From Corallium rubrum (Eukaryota > Cnidaria > Anthozoa > Scleralcyonacea > Coralliidae): 64,000 nucleotides of DNA. Position 1 is the stretch's first letter; every line of letters begins with the position of its first letter. The stretch is taken from positions 7,263,754 through 7,327,753 of the forward strand of contig OZ036003.1 in NCBI GenBank assembly GCA_964035015.1. Direction: 5' to 3'. Of this stretch, positions 53,724 to 63,195 are shown in pieces. A model generated the notes under the pieces. It ran no database searches. It saw only the letters and a list, made by a program, of their open reading frames with translations, and had not been told where the DNA came from. The translations under genes and the position numbers were made by a program.

Positions 53724-54104
53724 CAGGGGCGTAGGAACGTTGATAAACTTAGGGGGGCCGAGTCCCACGAAGCGCCACCATGGTTGGCGCCGAGCGGAAA
53801 AATTTTGAAAATTTGGAGTCTCTAGATCGTCGGAAATGGCGTTTTCAGAGTCTCCTCTACCTCTTTCGTTAGGCCCTTTCATTAATTCTTTCATTATAAT
53901 TTGTGAGTCTATGCTATCCGTGAGTCAGGATGGATTATTATTATTATTAATTGGCCGATCAGCGCAATCGAAATCGCACTTATAATGCAATTTTTTTAAA
54001 TTCAATTATTTTTGGGGGGGCCGAAAGCTATTCCGGCCCCCCTTTATAAAATATTGGGGGGGGGGCGCCCCCCCCCCCCGGCCCCCCTGCTTCCTACGCC
54101 CCTG
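53724..54104. mobile_element. hAT-like MITE, CAGGGGCGTAGG ends, exact 8-bp TSD
   Basis: CAGGGGCGTAGGAA ... TTCCTACGCCCCTG, flanked by TAATAATT at 53716-53723 and 54105-54112. G/C homopolymer runs are near the right end. CAGGGGCG plus 8 bp is classic hAT. Confidence 0.9.
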
Positions 54105-54439
54105 TAATAATTTCTTTTTGAATTTGTGTGTTCGGACTATACTGGAAAGTATTTGCTTTCGGGGTTTTCAGGCGTCGCTTCTTCGCTTGGTCAATAACTC
54201 TGTCCGAATTGGTCTTAAGTCTTCTTTTAACGCCAGACGATTTTATTCACGTCTGGGGAAGCCCTCGCCTCTGATAGGAACGAGTTCGGGAATGTACAAA
54301 ACCTCAAAAAATATGTTAAGAAGAAGACTTTCCGCTAAATTTGAAAAGAAAACATAAGAGAAGAATACTTTTAGTCAAATTTGAGAAGGAAACATATTCC
54401 TACAGGTGCCCAAATCCTAAGTAAGAGATAAACACCGAG

Positions 54440-54790
54440 AACGAGGGCTGTATGCTATATACAGCCCCGAGGACGCGAAGCGTCCGAAGGCTGTATATCG
54501 CATACAGCCCGACGTTGGAGGGATTTATCTGATTTAATTTATTATTGAGGAGGTTTTCCAACAAAGTTTTGTCTTTTTTTCTACCTTGGACAAAGATTTT
54601 CCTAGTTTTTTTCTTCATTTCTTATCTAATTAGTATTCAAGGGCTGTATGCTATATACAGCCCGCGGTACATCAAAGAAAACCGACTCAATAATAAATTA
54701 AGTAAGAGTTAATTACCATGAACGGAGGCTTTTTGTCAAATACAGGCATACAGCCCGAGGGGCCGCAGGTCCCGAGGTTTTCGGAAAAAC
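54440..54790. repeat. Clustered GGGCTGTATGCTATATACAG palindromes
   Basis: Self-complementary GGGCTGTATGC...GCATACAGCCC motifs occur four or five times with 80-200 bp of unrelated spacer. One copy brackets CCGAGGACGCGAAGCGTCCG, itself a hairpin. Confidence 0.6.
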
Positions 54791-55263
54791 ATATAATTAC
54801 TATATATAGCTATTGACCAGGGAAATATCTAGATATTGTCCTGTTGAGCAAGGCAATATCTATATATTAATTATCGGTTCTCTTCGGATATATCGTAGAT
54901 ATAGTTCAACAAAGAACAAAGAAAACCGACTCAACTATTAAATAATCCGAGTGTAGAATATATACATTTTAAGACCAAACCGGGAGCAGTTGCGAAAAAT
55001 GCAACTACACATTGCACTAGAATCGCAAGGTCGTGGGTTCAATTCCTGCCGGAGGGCCTGTGTAGTTGCATTTTTCGCAACTGCTCCCGGTTTGGTCTTA
55101 AAATGTATATATTCTACACTCGAATTTTCCTTCACCCTAAAATCCTTAGAACATGCTGTGTAATCGAGTGAAATGCCCAATATCATTTATAATATACCCA
55201 ATTCTCTCCTGGCATTACCACCTTATTATATATACAGAACTCGCGATCAAGCTCTCGGCTACG

Positions 55264-55334
55264 GCCTCCGTGGCTCAGTGGTCAGAGCATTGCACTAGAA
55301 TCGCAAGGTCGTGGGTTCAATTCCTGCCGGAGGG
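55264..55334 (+). mobile_element. tRNA-like SINE head, unit 1
   Basis: Acceptor GCCTCCG pairs with CGGAGGG (6 of 7). A box TGGCTCAGTGG and B box GGTTCAATTCC match the Pol III type-2 promoter. The anticodon stem TTGCA/CGCAA encloses loop CTAGAAT, giving anticodon AGA. It lacks the long variable arm of tRNA-Ser and repeats with a SINE tail, so it is a SINE head, not a tRNA gene. Confidence 0.75.
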
Positions 55335-55541
55335 CCTGTGTAGTTGCATTTTTTGCAACTGCTCCCGGTTTGGTCTTAAAATGTATATATTCTACACTCG
55401 AATTTTCCTTCACCCTAAAATCCTTAGAACATGCTGTGTAATCGAGTGAAATGCCCAATATCATTTATAATATACCCAATTCTCTCCTGGCATTACCACC
55501 TTATTATATATACAGAACTCGCGATCAAGCTCTCGGCTACG

Positions 55542-55612
55542 GCCTCCGTGGCTCAGTGGTCAGAGCATTGCACTAGAATCGCAAGGTCGTGGGTTCAATT
55601 CCTGCCGGAGGG
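55542..55612 (+). mobile_element. tRNA-like SINE head, unit 2
   Basis: Identical in A box, anticodon region and B box to the copy 278 bp upstream. Confidence 0.75.
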
Positions 55613-55912
55613 CCTGTGTAGTTGCATTTTTCGCAACTGCTCCCGGTTTGGTCTTAAAATGTATATATTCTACACTCGAATTTTCCTTCACCCTAAAATC
55701 CTTAGAACATGCTGTGTAATCGAGTGAAATGCCCAATATCATTTATTAAATAATCCTATTTATATCCCACGCACTGGCTGTCCTGAAAGATCAAAATACA
55801 ACATAAACTTGTTCCTTCTATTCTTCGTTTTATTAAACTAGACGATAGTGTAAACTATACTGGGGAAATTTTTGCGATATTTGTGTTTTTGTGAAATCTC
55901 GTCAAATCCAAC

Positions 55913-55995
55913 ATGGCGGATTATCGGAAATGCCTTCGGAAAATTTCGAGTGTGACTTCCCAGATGTCATTGTATGTAGATCAAAGCCCCCAGAG
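55913..55995 (+). other. Possible orphan first coding exon
   Basis: ATG in good context (CCAACATGGCG) opens 27 codons (MADYRKCLRKISSV...) ending in a plausible donor CAGAG/GTAATG. No continuing exon was found in the window. This may be chance. Confidence 0.15.
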
Positions 55996-56084
55996 GTAAT
56001 GTGTAAAGCTTATGCCTTATTGGGGAGTGTTAGTGGTGAACCTGGTATTATGGCGCCCACGAGGTCAAAGGCAAAGCAGGGGCG

Positions 56085-56230
56085 TAACTAGATGACCCCC
56101 GGAAAATTTTTGAATTTTGAGTCTGAAACGGCATTTCCTGCATTTTGAGGACGCTTTTCTCGTATTTTTGGTTGCGGAAATTTTTATTTTGGTCTCGCAT
56201 TTAAAATTTATCATAATTATATTCAGCCTA
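56085..56230. repeat. hAT-like MITE fragment
   Basis: GCAGGGGCGTAACTAGATGA, then GAGTCTGAAACGGCATTTCC, similar to the left part of the other CAGGGGCGTA elements. Confidence 0.5.
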
Positions 56231-56346
56231 GCTGACGCCCGGGCCCACTGCCAGAAGCCTCTGAGTCTCGCCAGATTTGCGGAGAATTGCATTGCGTACC
56301 ACAACAGACGATTAATTATCTGTTTAGCTAATGTCTAACCTAGTAT

Positions 56347-56624
56347 TACCCTGCAAGTCAGAGCCCCTTTCCGACCCACGCAAGCTTCGGGGGAAAGTGG
56401 ACTCTGTCAACAAACTCGATCTCTGCCCCAAGTTTGGGGCGAGTCAGTCAGGTTTTAAACTGGTCAAACAAGTTCTAGTTTATGAAGACGCGTAAGCAGG
56501 AAAATAGCAAGTTAGAGCCTGGAGCCGTTCACGCTTGCTCAAAAAGAAATATCGAGTTTCTTGGCAGAGCGCACTTTCCCCCGAAGCCTGCGTAGGTCGG
56601 AAAGGGGCTCTGACTTGCAGGGTA
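56347..56624. mobile_element. TACCCTGC MITE family, copy 3, 9-bp TSD
   Basis: TACCCTGCAAGTCAGAGCCC ... GCTCTGACTTGCAGGGTA, flanked by ACCTAGTAT at 56338-56346 and 56625-56633. It has the same interior CCCCAAGTTTGGGGCGA hairpin. Confidence 0.85.
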
Positions 56625-56659
56625 ACCTAGTATTAGAGGTCTCACAAAAAGGACAGGGG

Positions 56660-56836
56660 TACCCAACCACTAATCTCATTCTCGCGTCATCAGGGCTAAG
56701 TCCACTTATGACGATTGCACTTTTACTCACAGTCACTAAAAACGCGCGAAATTTTAACCAATAGGAAAGCAGAAGTCTTTAGTGGTTACTTGGCCCACAT
56801 TCTTTGATTGGGCCAGGGTACCAGGCTACTCCAACA
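56660..56836. mobile_element. TAGCCTGGTA-type MITE, copy 1
   Basis: A direct relative of 62178-62360 (TTATGACGATTGCA, AAAAACGCGCGAAATTT, TTTAGTGGTTAC). The left terminus is degenerate; the right ends TACCAGGCTA. Confidence 0.65.
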
Positions 56837-56837
56837 G

Positions 56838-57197
56838 GTCGTGGGTTCAATCCCTGCCGGAAGGCCTGTGTAGTTGCATTTTTCGTAACTGGTCCCGGTT
56901 TGGTTTTAAAATGTATATATTCTACACTCGAATTTTCCTTCACCCAAAAATCCTTAGAACATGCTATGTAATCGAGTGAAATGCCCAATATCAGTTATAA
57001 TATACCCAATTCTCTCCTGGCATTACCACCTCATTATATATACAGAACTCGCGATCAAGCTCTCGGCAACGCCCTCCGTGGCTCAGTGGTCAGAGCATTG
57101 CACTAGAATCGCAAGGTCGTGGGTTCAATTCCTGCCGGAAGGCCTGTGTAGTTGCATTTTTCGCAACTGGTCCCGGTTTGGTCTTAAAATGTATATA
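56838..57197 (+). mobile_element. tRNA-derived SINE units interrupted by the palindromic element
   Basis: A headless unit (from the B box, 56838) is followed by a full tRNA-like head at 57072-57142 (A box TGGCTCAGTGG, B box GGTTCAATTCC). The tail stops at AAAATGTATATA (57197) and continues at 62084 as TATATATTCTACACTCG. Confidence 0.8.
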
Positions 57198-57264
57198 AGT
57201 AGATGACCCCCCCCCCCCCCCCATCCAGGGACCAAAGGGATGCCGCCTCATTAAATATTCAGCG

Positions 57265-57318
57265 TGACTCACGCATGACTCGCGCACCATGACTCACGCA
57301 TGACTCACGCCTGACTCA
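57265..57318. promoter_or_regulatory. Cluster of TGACTCA (AP-1-like) sites
   Basis: TGACTCA at 57265, 57290, 57301 and 57312, plus TGACTCG at 57276; spacings are 11, 14, 11 and 11 bp, about one helical turn. It lies upstream of the small ORF and is mirrored in the right arm near 61965-62020. The motif is the bZIP/AP-1 consensus; regulation is inferred. Confidence 0.4.
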
Positions 57319-57611
57319 CGCCTGTGACATGTTTGGACAAGACTGGAATATAGTTAGTGCGCATGAAGTTATATAAATTGAATAATATGGAGACTTTGAA
57401 TATTATATTAACCTTTATGATCAAACGGTCTTATACACGTTTTGTGGCAATAAGTGTTAACAAGTTTAGAGAGTTATCGTTTACTTTGGCCTAGTTTGTA
57501 GAGGAACGAAACAGAAATGGATAGAGACACTTTATATTTTTTATCTTAAACCTGGTTTGTAGGAATTTAGCGGGTTTTTGGTTAAGTAATCTTAGTGTTA
57601 TTTACGAAGAG

Positions 57612-57902
57612 ATGAATGTTGACAGTTTTGGTCGAATTATCGCTTATCTAACCCTAGTGTATAGAGTATACGAATCCTTGGATGAAGAATCAATTCGAGA
57701 AGCCGTAAAAAGAAGAACGATCAATGATTTCATGAGAAAATATAAACGGAATAACTCTTCAAGCTGGTTGCTACGCTTTCTGTTACTAACTGTGATATTT
57801 GCATATTTATCTCAGTGCACGTGCAGGAGACAAAAGAGAAACTCGTTAGGGGCAATTAAGAGGATTAAGCGCTTAGGCAAGTCTAGGCGAGAAAGTCATT
57901 AG
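57612..57902 (+). CDS. Small basic single-pass membrane protein of the element (left arm)
   Basis: 96 residues from the ATG at 57612. The N-terminal half is charged and helical-looking (YESLDEESIREAVKRR). One hydrophobic segment follows at about residues 54-69 (LLRFLLLTVIFAYLSQ), and then an Arg/Lys-rich tail (AIKRIKRLGKSRRESH) with a CTCRR junction. It converges with the ATPase gene, 68 bp apart. I do not recognise the family; small basic membrane-active virion proteins are known in related viruses, but no homology is claimed. The mirrored copy is frameshifted in the tail. Confidence 0.6.
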   Translation: MNVDSFGRIIAYLTLVYRVYESLDEESIREAVKRRTINDFMRKYKRNNSSSWLLRFLLLTVIFAYLSQCTCRRQKRNSLGAIKRIKRLGKSRRESH

Positions 57903-57970
57903 CGTCATCACAACAATCAGTTTAAAATATTTATTTCGGTTTTCGTTCAAACATATACATATAAAAAGTT

Positions 57971-59302
57971 TTAGTAAGGTCTGCTTCTTAGATTATATTT
58001 AGGTGTTTTTATTTTAAAAGTAGCATGATAATCTTTCTTGTCTTCTGGTGATAATTGGGACACATCTTCTTTTGTCATGGGTAAATATTTTGATCTAGTC
58101 ATCATTAGATGGTGTTCATACTCTTCTCTATCATCCGGAGTCATCTTTGCCAAGTCTTTCTCTGTCGGGTCGCCCAAACTTTCCCAGTTATGAAAGAAAT
58201 TATGTTTAAGCGTCGGTTGTTCAACGGTAGGAGGCGGTGTTACAAAATAGGTTTTAGGTGTAGCAGGGAAACCCCACGGAAGATCGTCAGTTTCTTGCTT
58301 TATCTCCGGTGTCAAATTTGGTGTATTTTGCTGAGTTTGAAGACTAGTCAGAGGTTGAGACTGATTTTGCAGTTGGTTTTGAAACGTCAGAAAACGTCCT
58401 AGCTGATTGGAGTAAAGTATGCTCTTTTCTTCAGGTGTTAACTGTGGCGCTTGTACAATATCTTGCATTTTTTGTTCTGTATTGTACATGGCATTAACGA
58501 TCGGAGGTAGTTGATAGGATTGCTTTTGTATGAAACTACCCAGCTGTTGCTGCAGGCTGGAGCTATTTTCTCCAGGTAGAACATTGGTCTTGAGGCGGTG
58601 ATCGTCGTCCGTAGTCGGCTTTAGATCAAGCATTAAATAACCATGAGGGCGACTTGTGGCTTCCTCATAACTCTTCATAAATTCATGGACATGACCTGGG
58701 TTCACCTGCCGTGCCAAGACAGAAATTTGTTGCTTATCCCTCGGAGACTTGAATAGTACGATATAGTGTGCGTTGAGGCTGATGTTTCTTGTTTCTTTGC
58801 CTTGGTGGAAAATGTTCTGAACAATATAGATGATAGATAAATTCCGGTGATGACTACCTTTAGTAAATAGACTAGCAACTCGTTTATCTCCCCCTGATTG
58901 AGCCATAAGATCATCAAGGACGATCAGGTTACGTTGAGAGACTTCAAGAAAATTATCAGAGTCAATGTTGGAAGGTATACCCTCATAGAATTCGATGCCT
59001 GGTATTGTTTTGATCATTTCTAAATACATGGGCTGCCACTGTCCATAGCACCAAATGATACGTTCGGGAGGAGGATTAATCGTAGTTTTGGCGTTTTCAA
59101 GAAGTGTTTTCACCCATACTGTTTTACCACTTTGGGTGCACCCTGCTACAATACACGTGAACGGGTGCTGCATGACTGTAGATACGTTGGCTAGAGGAAT
59201 AGGTTGCGAGGCGTCGCTCTCGGGGTGGACATTCTTAATATGACGAAGAAGGTGCTCTTTTCTCGATAGACTTTTTCCGCATTTGTTGCAAACGTGTGAC
59301 AT
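57971..59302 (-). CDS. Polinton/adintovirus-type packaging ATPase (left arm, open frame)
   Basis: 443 residues if read from the ATG at 59302, which begins MSHVCNKCGKS. It has an N-terminal C2H2 finger (Cys5, Cys8, His21, His26), a P-loop GCTQSGKT (residues 54-61), a Walker B LIVLDD (126-131), then SHHRNLSIIYIVQN and SLNAHYIVLFKSPRD, conserved in FtsK/HerA-superfamily genome-packaging ATPases of Polintons and adintoviruses (A32-like). A GYLMLDLKP segment follows, and then a Gln/Pro-rich tail ending NLRSRPY. The enzyme normally pumps DNA into capsids. Here it is retained without capsid genes. The finger fused ahead of the P-loop is seen in related copies in other invertebrates, as I recall. The frame is intact; expression is unknown. 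Confidence 0.8.
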   Translation of the reverse strand: MSHVCNKCGKSLSRKEHLLRHIKNVHPESDASQPIPLANVSTVMQHPFTCIVAGCTQSGKTVWVKTLLENAKTTINPPPERIIWCYGQWQPMYLEMIKTIPGIEFYEGIPSNIDSDNFLEVSQRNLIVLDDLMAQSGGDKRVASLFTKGSHHRNLSIIYIVQNIFHQGKETRNISLNAHYIVLFKSPRDKQQISVLARQVNPGHVHEFMKSYEEATSRPHGYLMLDLKPTTDDDHRLKTNVLPGENSSSLQQQLGSFIQKQSYQLPPIVNAMYNTEQKMQDIVQAPQLTPEEKSILYSNQLGRFLTFQNQLQNQSQPLTSLQTQQNTPNLTPEIKQETDDLPWGFPATPKTYFVTPPPTVEQPTLKHNFFHNWESLGDPTEKDLAKMTPDDREEYEHHLMMTRSKYLPMTKEDVSQLSPEDKKDYHATFKIKTPKYNLRSRPY

Positions 59303-59394
59303 GTTTACACGATGAGTACTAAACACCAAATGAGTTTATTATTTGGAAGCGCAATGCTTAAATTATTTAACCAAATTTCTGCAGAGGATCTAAA

Positions 59395-59896
59395 CACCCA
59401 AACACCCCGGGGGTAACCCCCAAACACCCCTGGGGGTAACCCAAACACCGGTAACCCCAAACACCCCTGGGGTAAATCCCCAAAACACCCCGGGGTAACC
59501 CCAAACACCCCTGGGTACCCCAATCACCCCCGGGGGTAACCCCACCCGGTAACACCCCCGGGGGTAACCCCAAACACCCCTGGGGTACCCCAATCACCCC
59601 ATGGGTAACCCCCAATCACCCCCGGGGGTAACCCCCAAACACCCCGGGGTAACCCCCAAACACCCCCGGGGGTAACCCCAAACACCCCTGGGGCACTCCA
59701 ATAACCCCCAGGGGTGTTTGTGGGTTACCCCCGGGGTGTTTGGGGTTACCCCAGGGGTGATTGGGGTACCCCAGGGGTGTTTGGGGGTTACCCATGGGGT
59801 GATTGGGGTACCCCAGGGGTGATTGGGGTACCCCAGGGGTGTTTGGGGTTACCCCCGGGGGTGATTGGGGGTTACCCCCGGGGTGTTTGGGTGTTT
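59395..59896. repeat. Central GGGGTAACCCC-type minisatellite, inverted and asymmetric
   Basis: Units of CCCCGGGGGTAACCCCAAAC type, about 310 bp on the left, switch orientation near 59708 and continue about 190 bp as the reverse complement. Each unit is itself partly palindromic. This is the symmetry centre of the element; copy number differs between sides. Confidence 0.85.
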
Positions 59897-59985
59897 AGAT
59901 CCTCTGCAGAAATTTGGTTAAATAATTTAAGCATTGCGCTTCCAAATAATAAACTCATTTGGTGTTTAGTACTCATCGTGTAAAC

Positions 59986-61319
59986 ATGTCACACGTTTGC
60001 AACAAATGCGGAAAAAGTCTATCGAGAAAAGAGCACCTTCTTCGTCATATTAAGAATGTCCACCCCGAGAGCGACGCCTCGCAACCTATTCCTCTAGCCA
60101 ACGTATCTACAGTCATGCAGCACCCGTTCACGTGTATTGTAGCAGGGTGCACCCAAAGTGGTAAAACAGTATGGGTGAAAACACTTCTTGAAAACGCCAA
60201 AACTACGATTAATCCTCCTCCCGAACGTATCATTTGGTGCTATGGACAGTGGCAGCCCATGTATTTAGAAATGATCAAAACAATACCAGGCATCGAATTC
60301 TATGAGGGTATACCTTCCAACATTGACTCTGATAATTTTCTTGAAGTCTCTCAACGTAACCTGATCGTCCTTGATGATCTTATGGCTCAATCAGGGGGAG
60401 ATAAACGAGTTGCTAGTCTATTTACTAAAGGTAGTCATCACCGGAATTTATCTATCATCTATATTGTTCAGAACATTTTCCACCAAGGCAAAGAAACAAG
60501 AAACATCAGCCTCAACGCACACTATATCGTACTATTCAAGTCTCCGAGGGATAAGCAACAAATTTCTGTCTTGGCACGGCAGGTGAACCCAGGTCATGTC
60601 CATGAATTTATGAAGAGTTATGAGGAAGCCACAAGTCGCCCTCATGGTTATTTAATGCTTGATCTAAAGCCGACTACGGACGACGATCACCGCCTCAAGA
60701 CCAATGTTCTACCTGGAGAAAATAGCTCCAGCCTGCAGCAACAGCTGGGTAGTTTCATACAAAAGCAATCCTATCAACTACCTCCGATCGTTAATGCCAT
60801 GTACAATACAGAACAAAAAATGCAAGATATTGTACAAGCGCCACAGTTAACACCTGAAGAAAAGAGCATACTTTACTCCAATCAGCTAGGACGTTTTCTG
60901 ACGTTTCAAAACCAACTGCAAAATCAGTCTCAACCTCTGACTAGTCTTCAAACTCAGCGAAAAATACACCAAATTTGACACCGGAGATAAAGCAAGAAAC
61001 TGACGATCTTCCGTGGGGTTTCCCTGCTACACCTAAAACCTATTTTGTAACACCGCCTCCTACCGTTGAACAACCGACGCTTAAACATAATTTCTTTCAT
61101 AACTGGGAAAGTTTGGGCGACCCGACAGAGAAAGACTTGGCAAAGATGACTCCGGATGATAGAGAAGAGTATGAACACCATCTAATGATGACTAGATCAA
61201 AATATTTACCCATGACAAAAGAAGATGTGTCCCAATTATCACCAGAAGACAAGAAAGATTATCATGCTACTTTTAAAATAAAAACACCTAAATATAATCT
61301 AAGAAGCAGACCTTACTAA
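59986..61319 (+). pseudogene. Packaging ATPase, right-arm copy, frameshifted
   Basis: The mirror copy of 57971-59302. The P-loop, Walker B and finger are all present, but a small insertion in an A-run near 60958-60965 shifts the frame and ends the protein at 60978. The remaining C-terminal 114 codons are open in another frame (60975-61319). The ATPase core could still be made, without its tail. Confidence 0.8.
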
Positions 61320-61440
61320 AACTTTTTATATGTATATGTTTGAACGAAAACCGAAATAAATATTTTAAACTGATTGTTGTGATGACGCTAATGACTTTCT
61401 CGCCTAGACTTGCCTAAGCGCTTAATCCTCTTAATTGCCC

Positions 61441-61677
61441 CTAACGAGTTTCTCTTTGTCTCCTGCACGTGCACTGAGATAAATATGCAAATATCACAGT
61501 TAGTAACAGAAAGCGTAGCAACCAGCTTGAAGAGTTATTCCGTTTATATTTTCTCATGAAATCATTGATCGTTCTTCTTTTTACGGCTTCTCGAATTGAT
61601 TCTTCATCCAAGGATTCGTATACTCTATACACTAGGGTTAGATAAGCGATAATTCGACCAAAACTGTCAACATTCAT
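61441..61677 (-). pseudogene. Small basic membrane protein, right-arm copy, truncated
   Basis: The mirror copy of 57612-57902. One A fewer in the CAAAAGAG run shifts the frame just after the transmembrane segment, so the basic tail is replaced and the product ends after 78 residues. Confidence 0.7.
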
Positions 61678-62083
61678 CTCTTCGTAAATAACACTAAGAT
61701 TACTTAACCAAAAACCCGCTAAATTCCTACAAACCAGGTTTAAGATAAAAAATATAAAGTGTCTCTATCCATTTCTGTTTCGTTCCTCTACAAACTAGGC
61801 CAAAGTAAACGATAACTCTCTAAACTTGTTAACACTTATTGCCACAAAACGTGTATAAGACCGTTTGATCATAAAGGTTAATATAATATTCAAAGTCTCC
61901 ATATTATTCAATTTATATAACTTCATGCGCACTAACTATATTCCTGTCTTGTCCAAACATGTCACAGGCGTGAGTCAGGCGTGAGTCATGCGTGAGTCAT
62001 GGTGCGTGAGTCATGCGTGAGTCACGCTGAATATTTAATGAGGCGGCATCCCTTTGGTCCCTGGATGGGGGGGGTCATCTACT

Positions 62084-62177
62084 TATATATTCTACACTCG
62101 AATTTTCCTTCACCCAAAAATCTTTAGAACATGCTATGTAATCGAGTGAAATGCCCAATATCAGTTATAATTTACTC
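62084..62177 (+). mobile_element. SINE tail continuing after the palindromic element
   Basis: TATATATTCTACACTCGAAT, then TTTTCCTTCACCCAAAAATC and ATCGAGTGAAATGCCC: the 3' remainder of the SINE interrupted at 57197. Confidence 0.8.
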
Positions 62178-62370
62178 CAACAGTAGCCTGGTAGGGAACC
62201 ACCAATCTCATTCTCGCGTCAATAGGGCTAAATCCACTTATGACGATTGCAGTCTTACTCATAGCCAATAAAAACGCGCGAAATTTCAACCAATAGGAAA
62301 TAGCAGAAGTCTTTAGTGGTTACCTGGCCCATATTCTTTGATTGGACCAGAGTACCAGGCTACTCCAACA
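62178..62370. mobile_element. TAGCCTGGTA-type MITE, copy 2, 9-bp TSD
   Basis: TAGCCTGGTA ... TACCAGGCTA flanked by CTCCAACAG on both sides (about 62173-62181 left, 62361-62369 right). Related to 56660-56836. Confidence 0.65.
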
Positions 62371-63187
62371 GTTGATCATTTTAAAACCCTTATCTTTTGA
62401 TAATTCTGCAAGAAAGAATATTCTGTGTACGCAAAGGATTTTGGTTAATTAATGTACAAGTCGCCATCTTTTTACGTCAATTGTAGCTATTAACCTTGGT
62501 TGTTACAAACCTCTACTGAGCATATCTTCACTCACAAGTATATATGAATTGTTTTTATCTTTTGATATGTTTCTCAACCCCCACATGTACTTAACAAGTT
62601 TGTTGACTGTATGAGCTGCACAATAATGCTAAAACAAAGAGATTTTGAGTGGTACGCCAAAAGCAAAATGTTGTTTGAACACGAGCAAATTTTGCATTGA
62701 CTACTGTAAATATTTAACAGTTTGGCATACTTACCCGCATGATTTTTTAATCTTTTTGTTCCGAACCCCCAAATGCTCATAAAAAGTTTGTTGATTTTAT
62801 AAGTTACACAATAATGCTAAAATAGAGAGGTTTTGAGTGGTACATCAAAATACTCAAGCGTTTTGACGCTATTCACCGAAAATGCATGACATGGAAAATA
62901 GAATTAATTTAAATAATTATTTGAAGTATGATTCTTGAAATTAAATGTAAGCGGTGGTGCTGAAAGCCAAAATGTTATTTTTGCATGACATATTTCGTAG
63001 AAGCTTCGCTGTCGCTATTAAGTTACAAAAGGGAGCTTAAGCAAATACAACGCGAACATCAAGAACAACGTCCTTAATACAATAGAATTTTCCTCATACA
63101 ACAAAGAAAATGAATCATTTTTAGACCCTAGAGTAATCGTAACGCCGTCCCGGTTCTACATACAGGTCATACAGCGTTATTCAGATC
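62371..63187. other. Intergenic, no gene recognised
   Basis: Two diverged direct repeats of about 200 bp (AATAATGCTAAAACAAAGAG near 62622 and AATAATGCTAAAATAGAGAG near 62811, each followed by TTTTGAGTGGTAC). Nothing else. Confidence 0.45.
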
Positions 63188-63195
63188 ATTTTCGC

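Larger units (their letters stand above)
54947..55745 (+). mobile_element. tRNA-derived SINE: inverted stub plus tandem 278-bp units
   Basis: 54950-55013 is an inverse copy of the SINE tail. It is followed by a partial head with tail (55015-55150) and then two full units at exactly 278-bp spacing (tRNA-like heads at 55264 and 55542). The tail holds CTGTGTAGTTGCATTTTTCG, TTGGTCTTAAAATGTATATA and TTTTCCTTCACCCTAAAATC. Confidence 0.8.
57198..62083. mobile_element. Palindromic Polinton/adintovirus-like mini-element, 6-bp TSD
   Basis: A 4,886-bp element beginning AGTAGATGACCCC and ending GGGGTCATCTACT, flanked by TATATA (57192-57197, 62084-62089). The intact target is seen in neighbouring SINE copies. 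The left arm (to about 59708) and right arm are reverse complements with only a handful of differences: C-run 16 versus 8, a T/A change near 57342, and small indels in each gene. Each arm encodes a small basic membrane protein reading inward and a packaging ATPase reading outward; the two genes converge. A 6-bp TSD and AG/CT ends are Polinton/Maverick features. DNA polymerase B, integrase, protease and capsid genes are all absent, so movement needed help in trans. Confidence 0.85.

Noticed and set aside
55264..55612. Two functional tRNA-Ser(AGA) genes
   Set aside because: No long variable arm, mismatched anticodon stem, no T-run terminator directly after, and linked to a repeated tail; SINE heads.
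59305..59983. Gly/Val/Pro/Phe repeat proteins in the centre of the palindrome
   Set aside because: Translation of the GGGGTAACCCC minisatellite; no start context or independent support.
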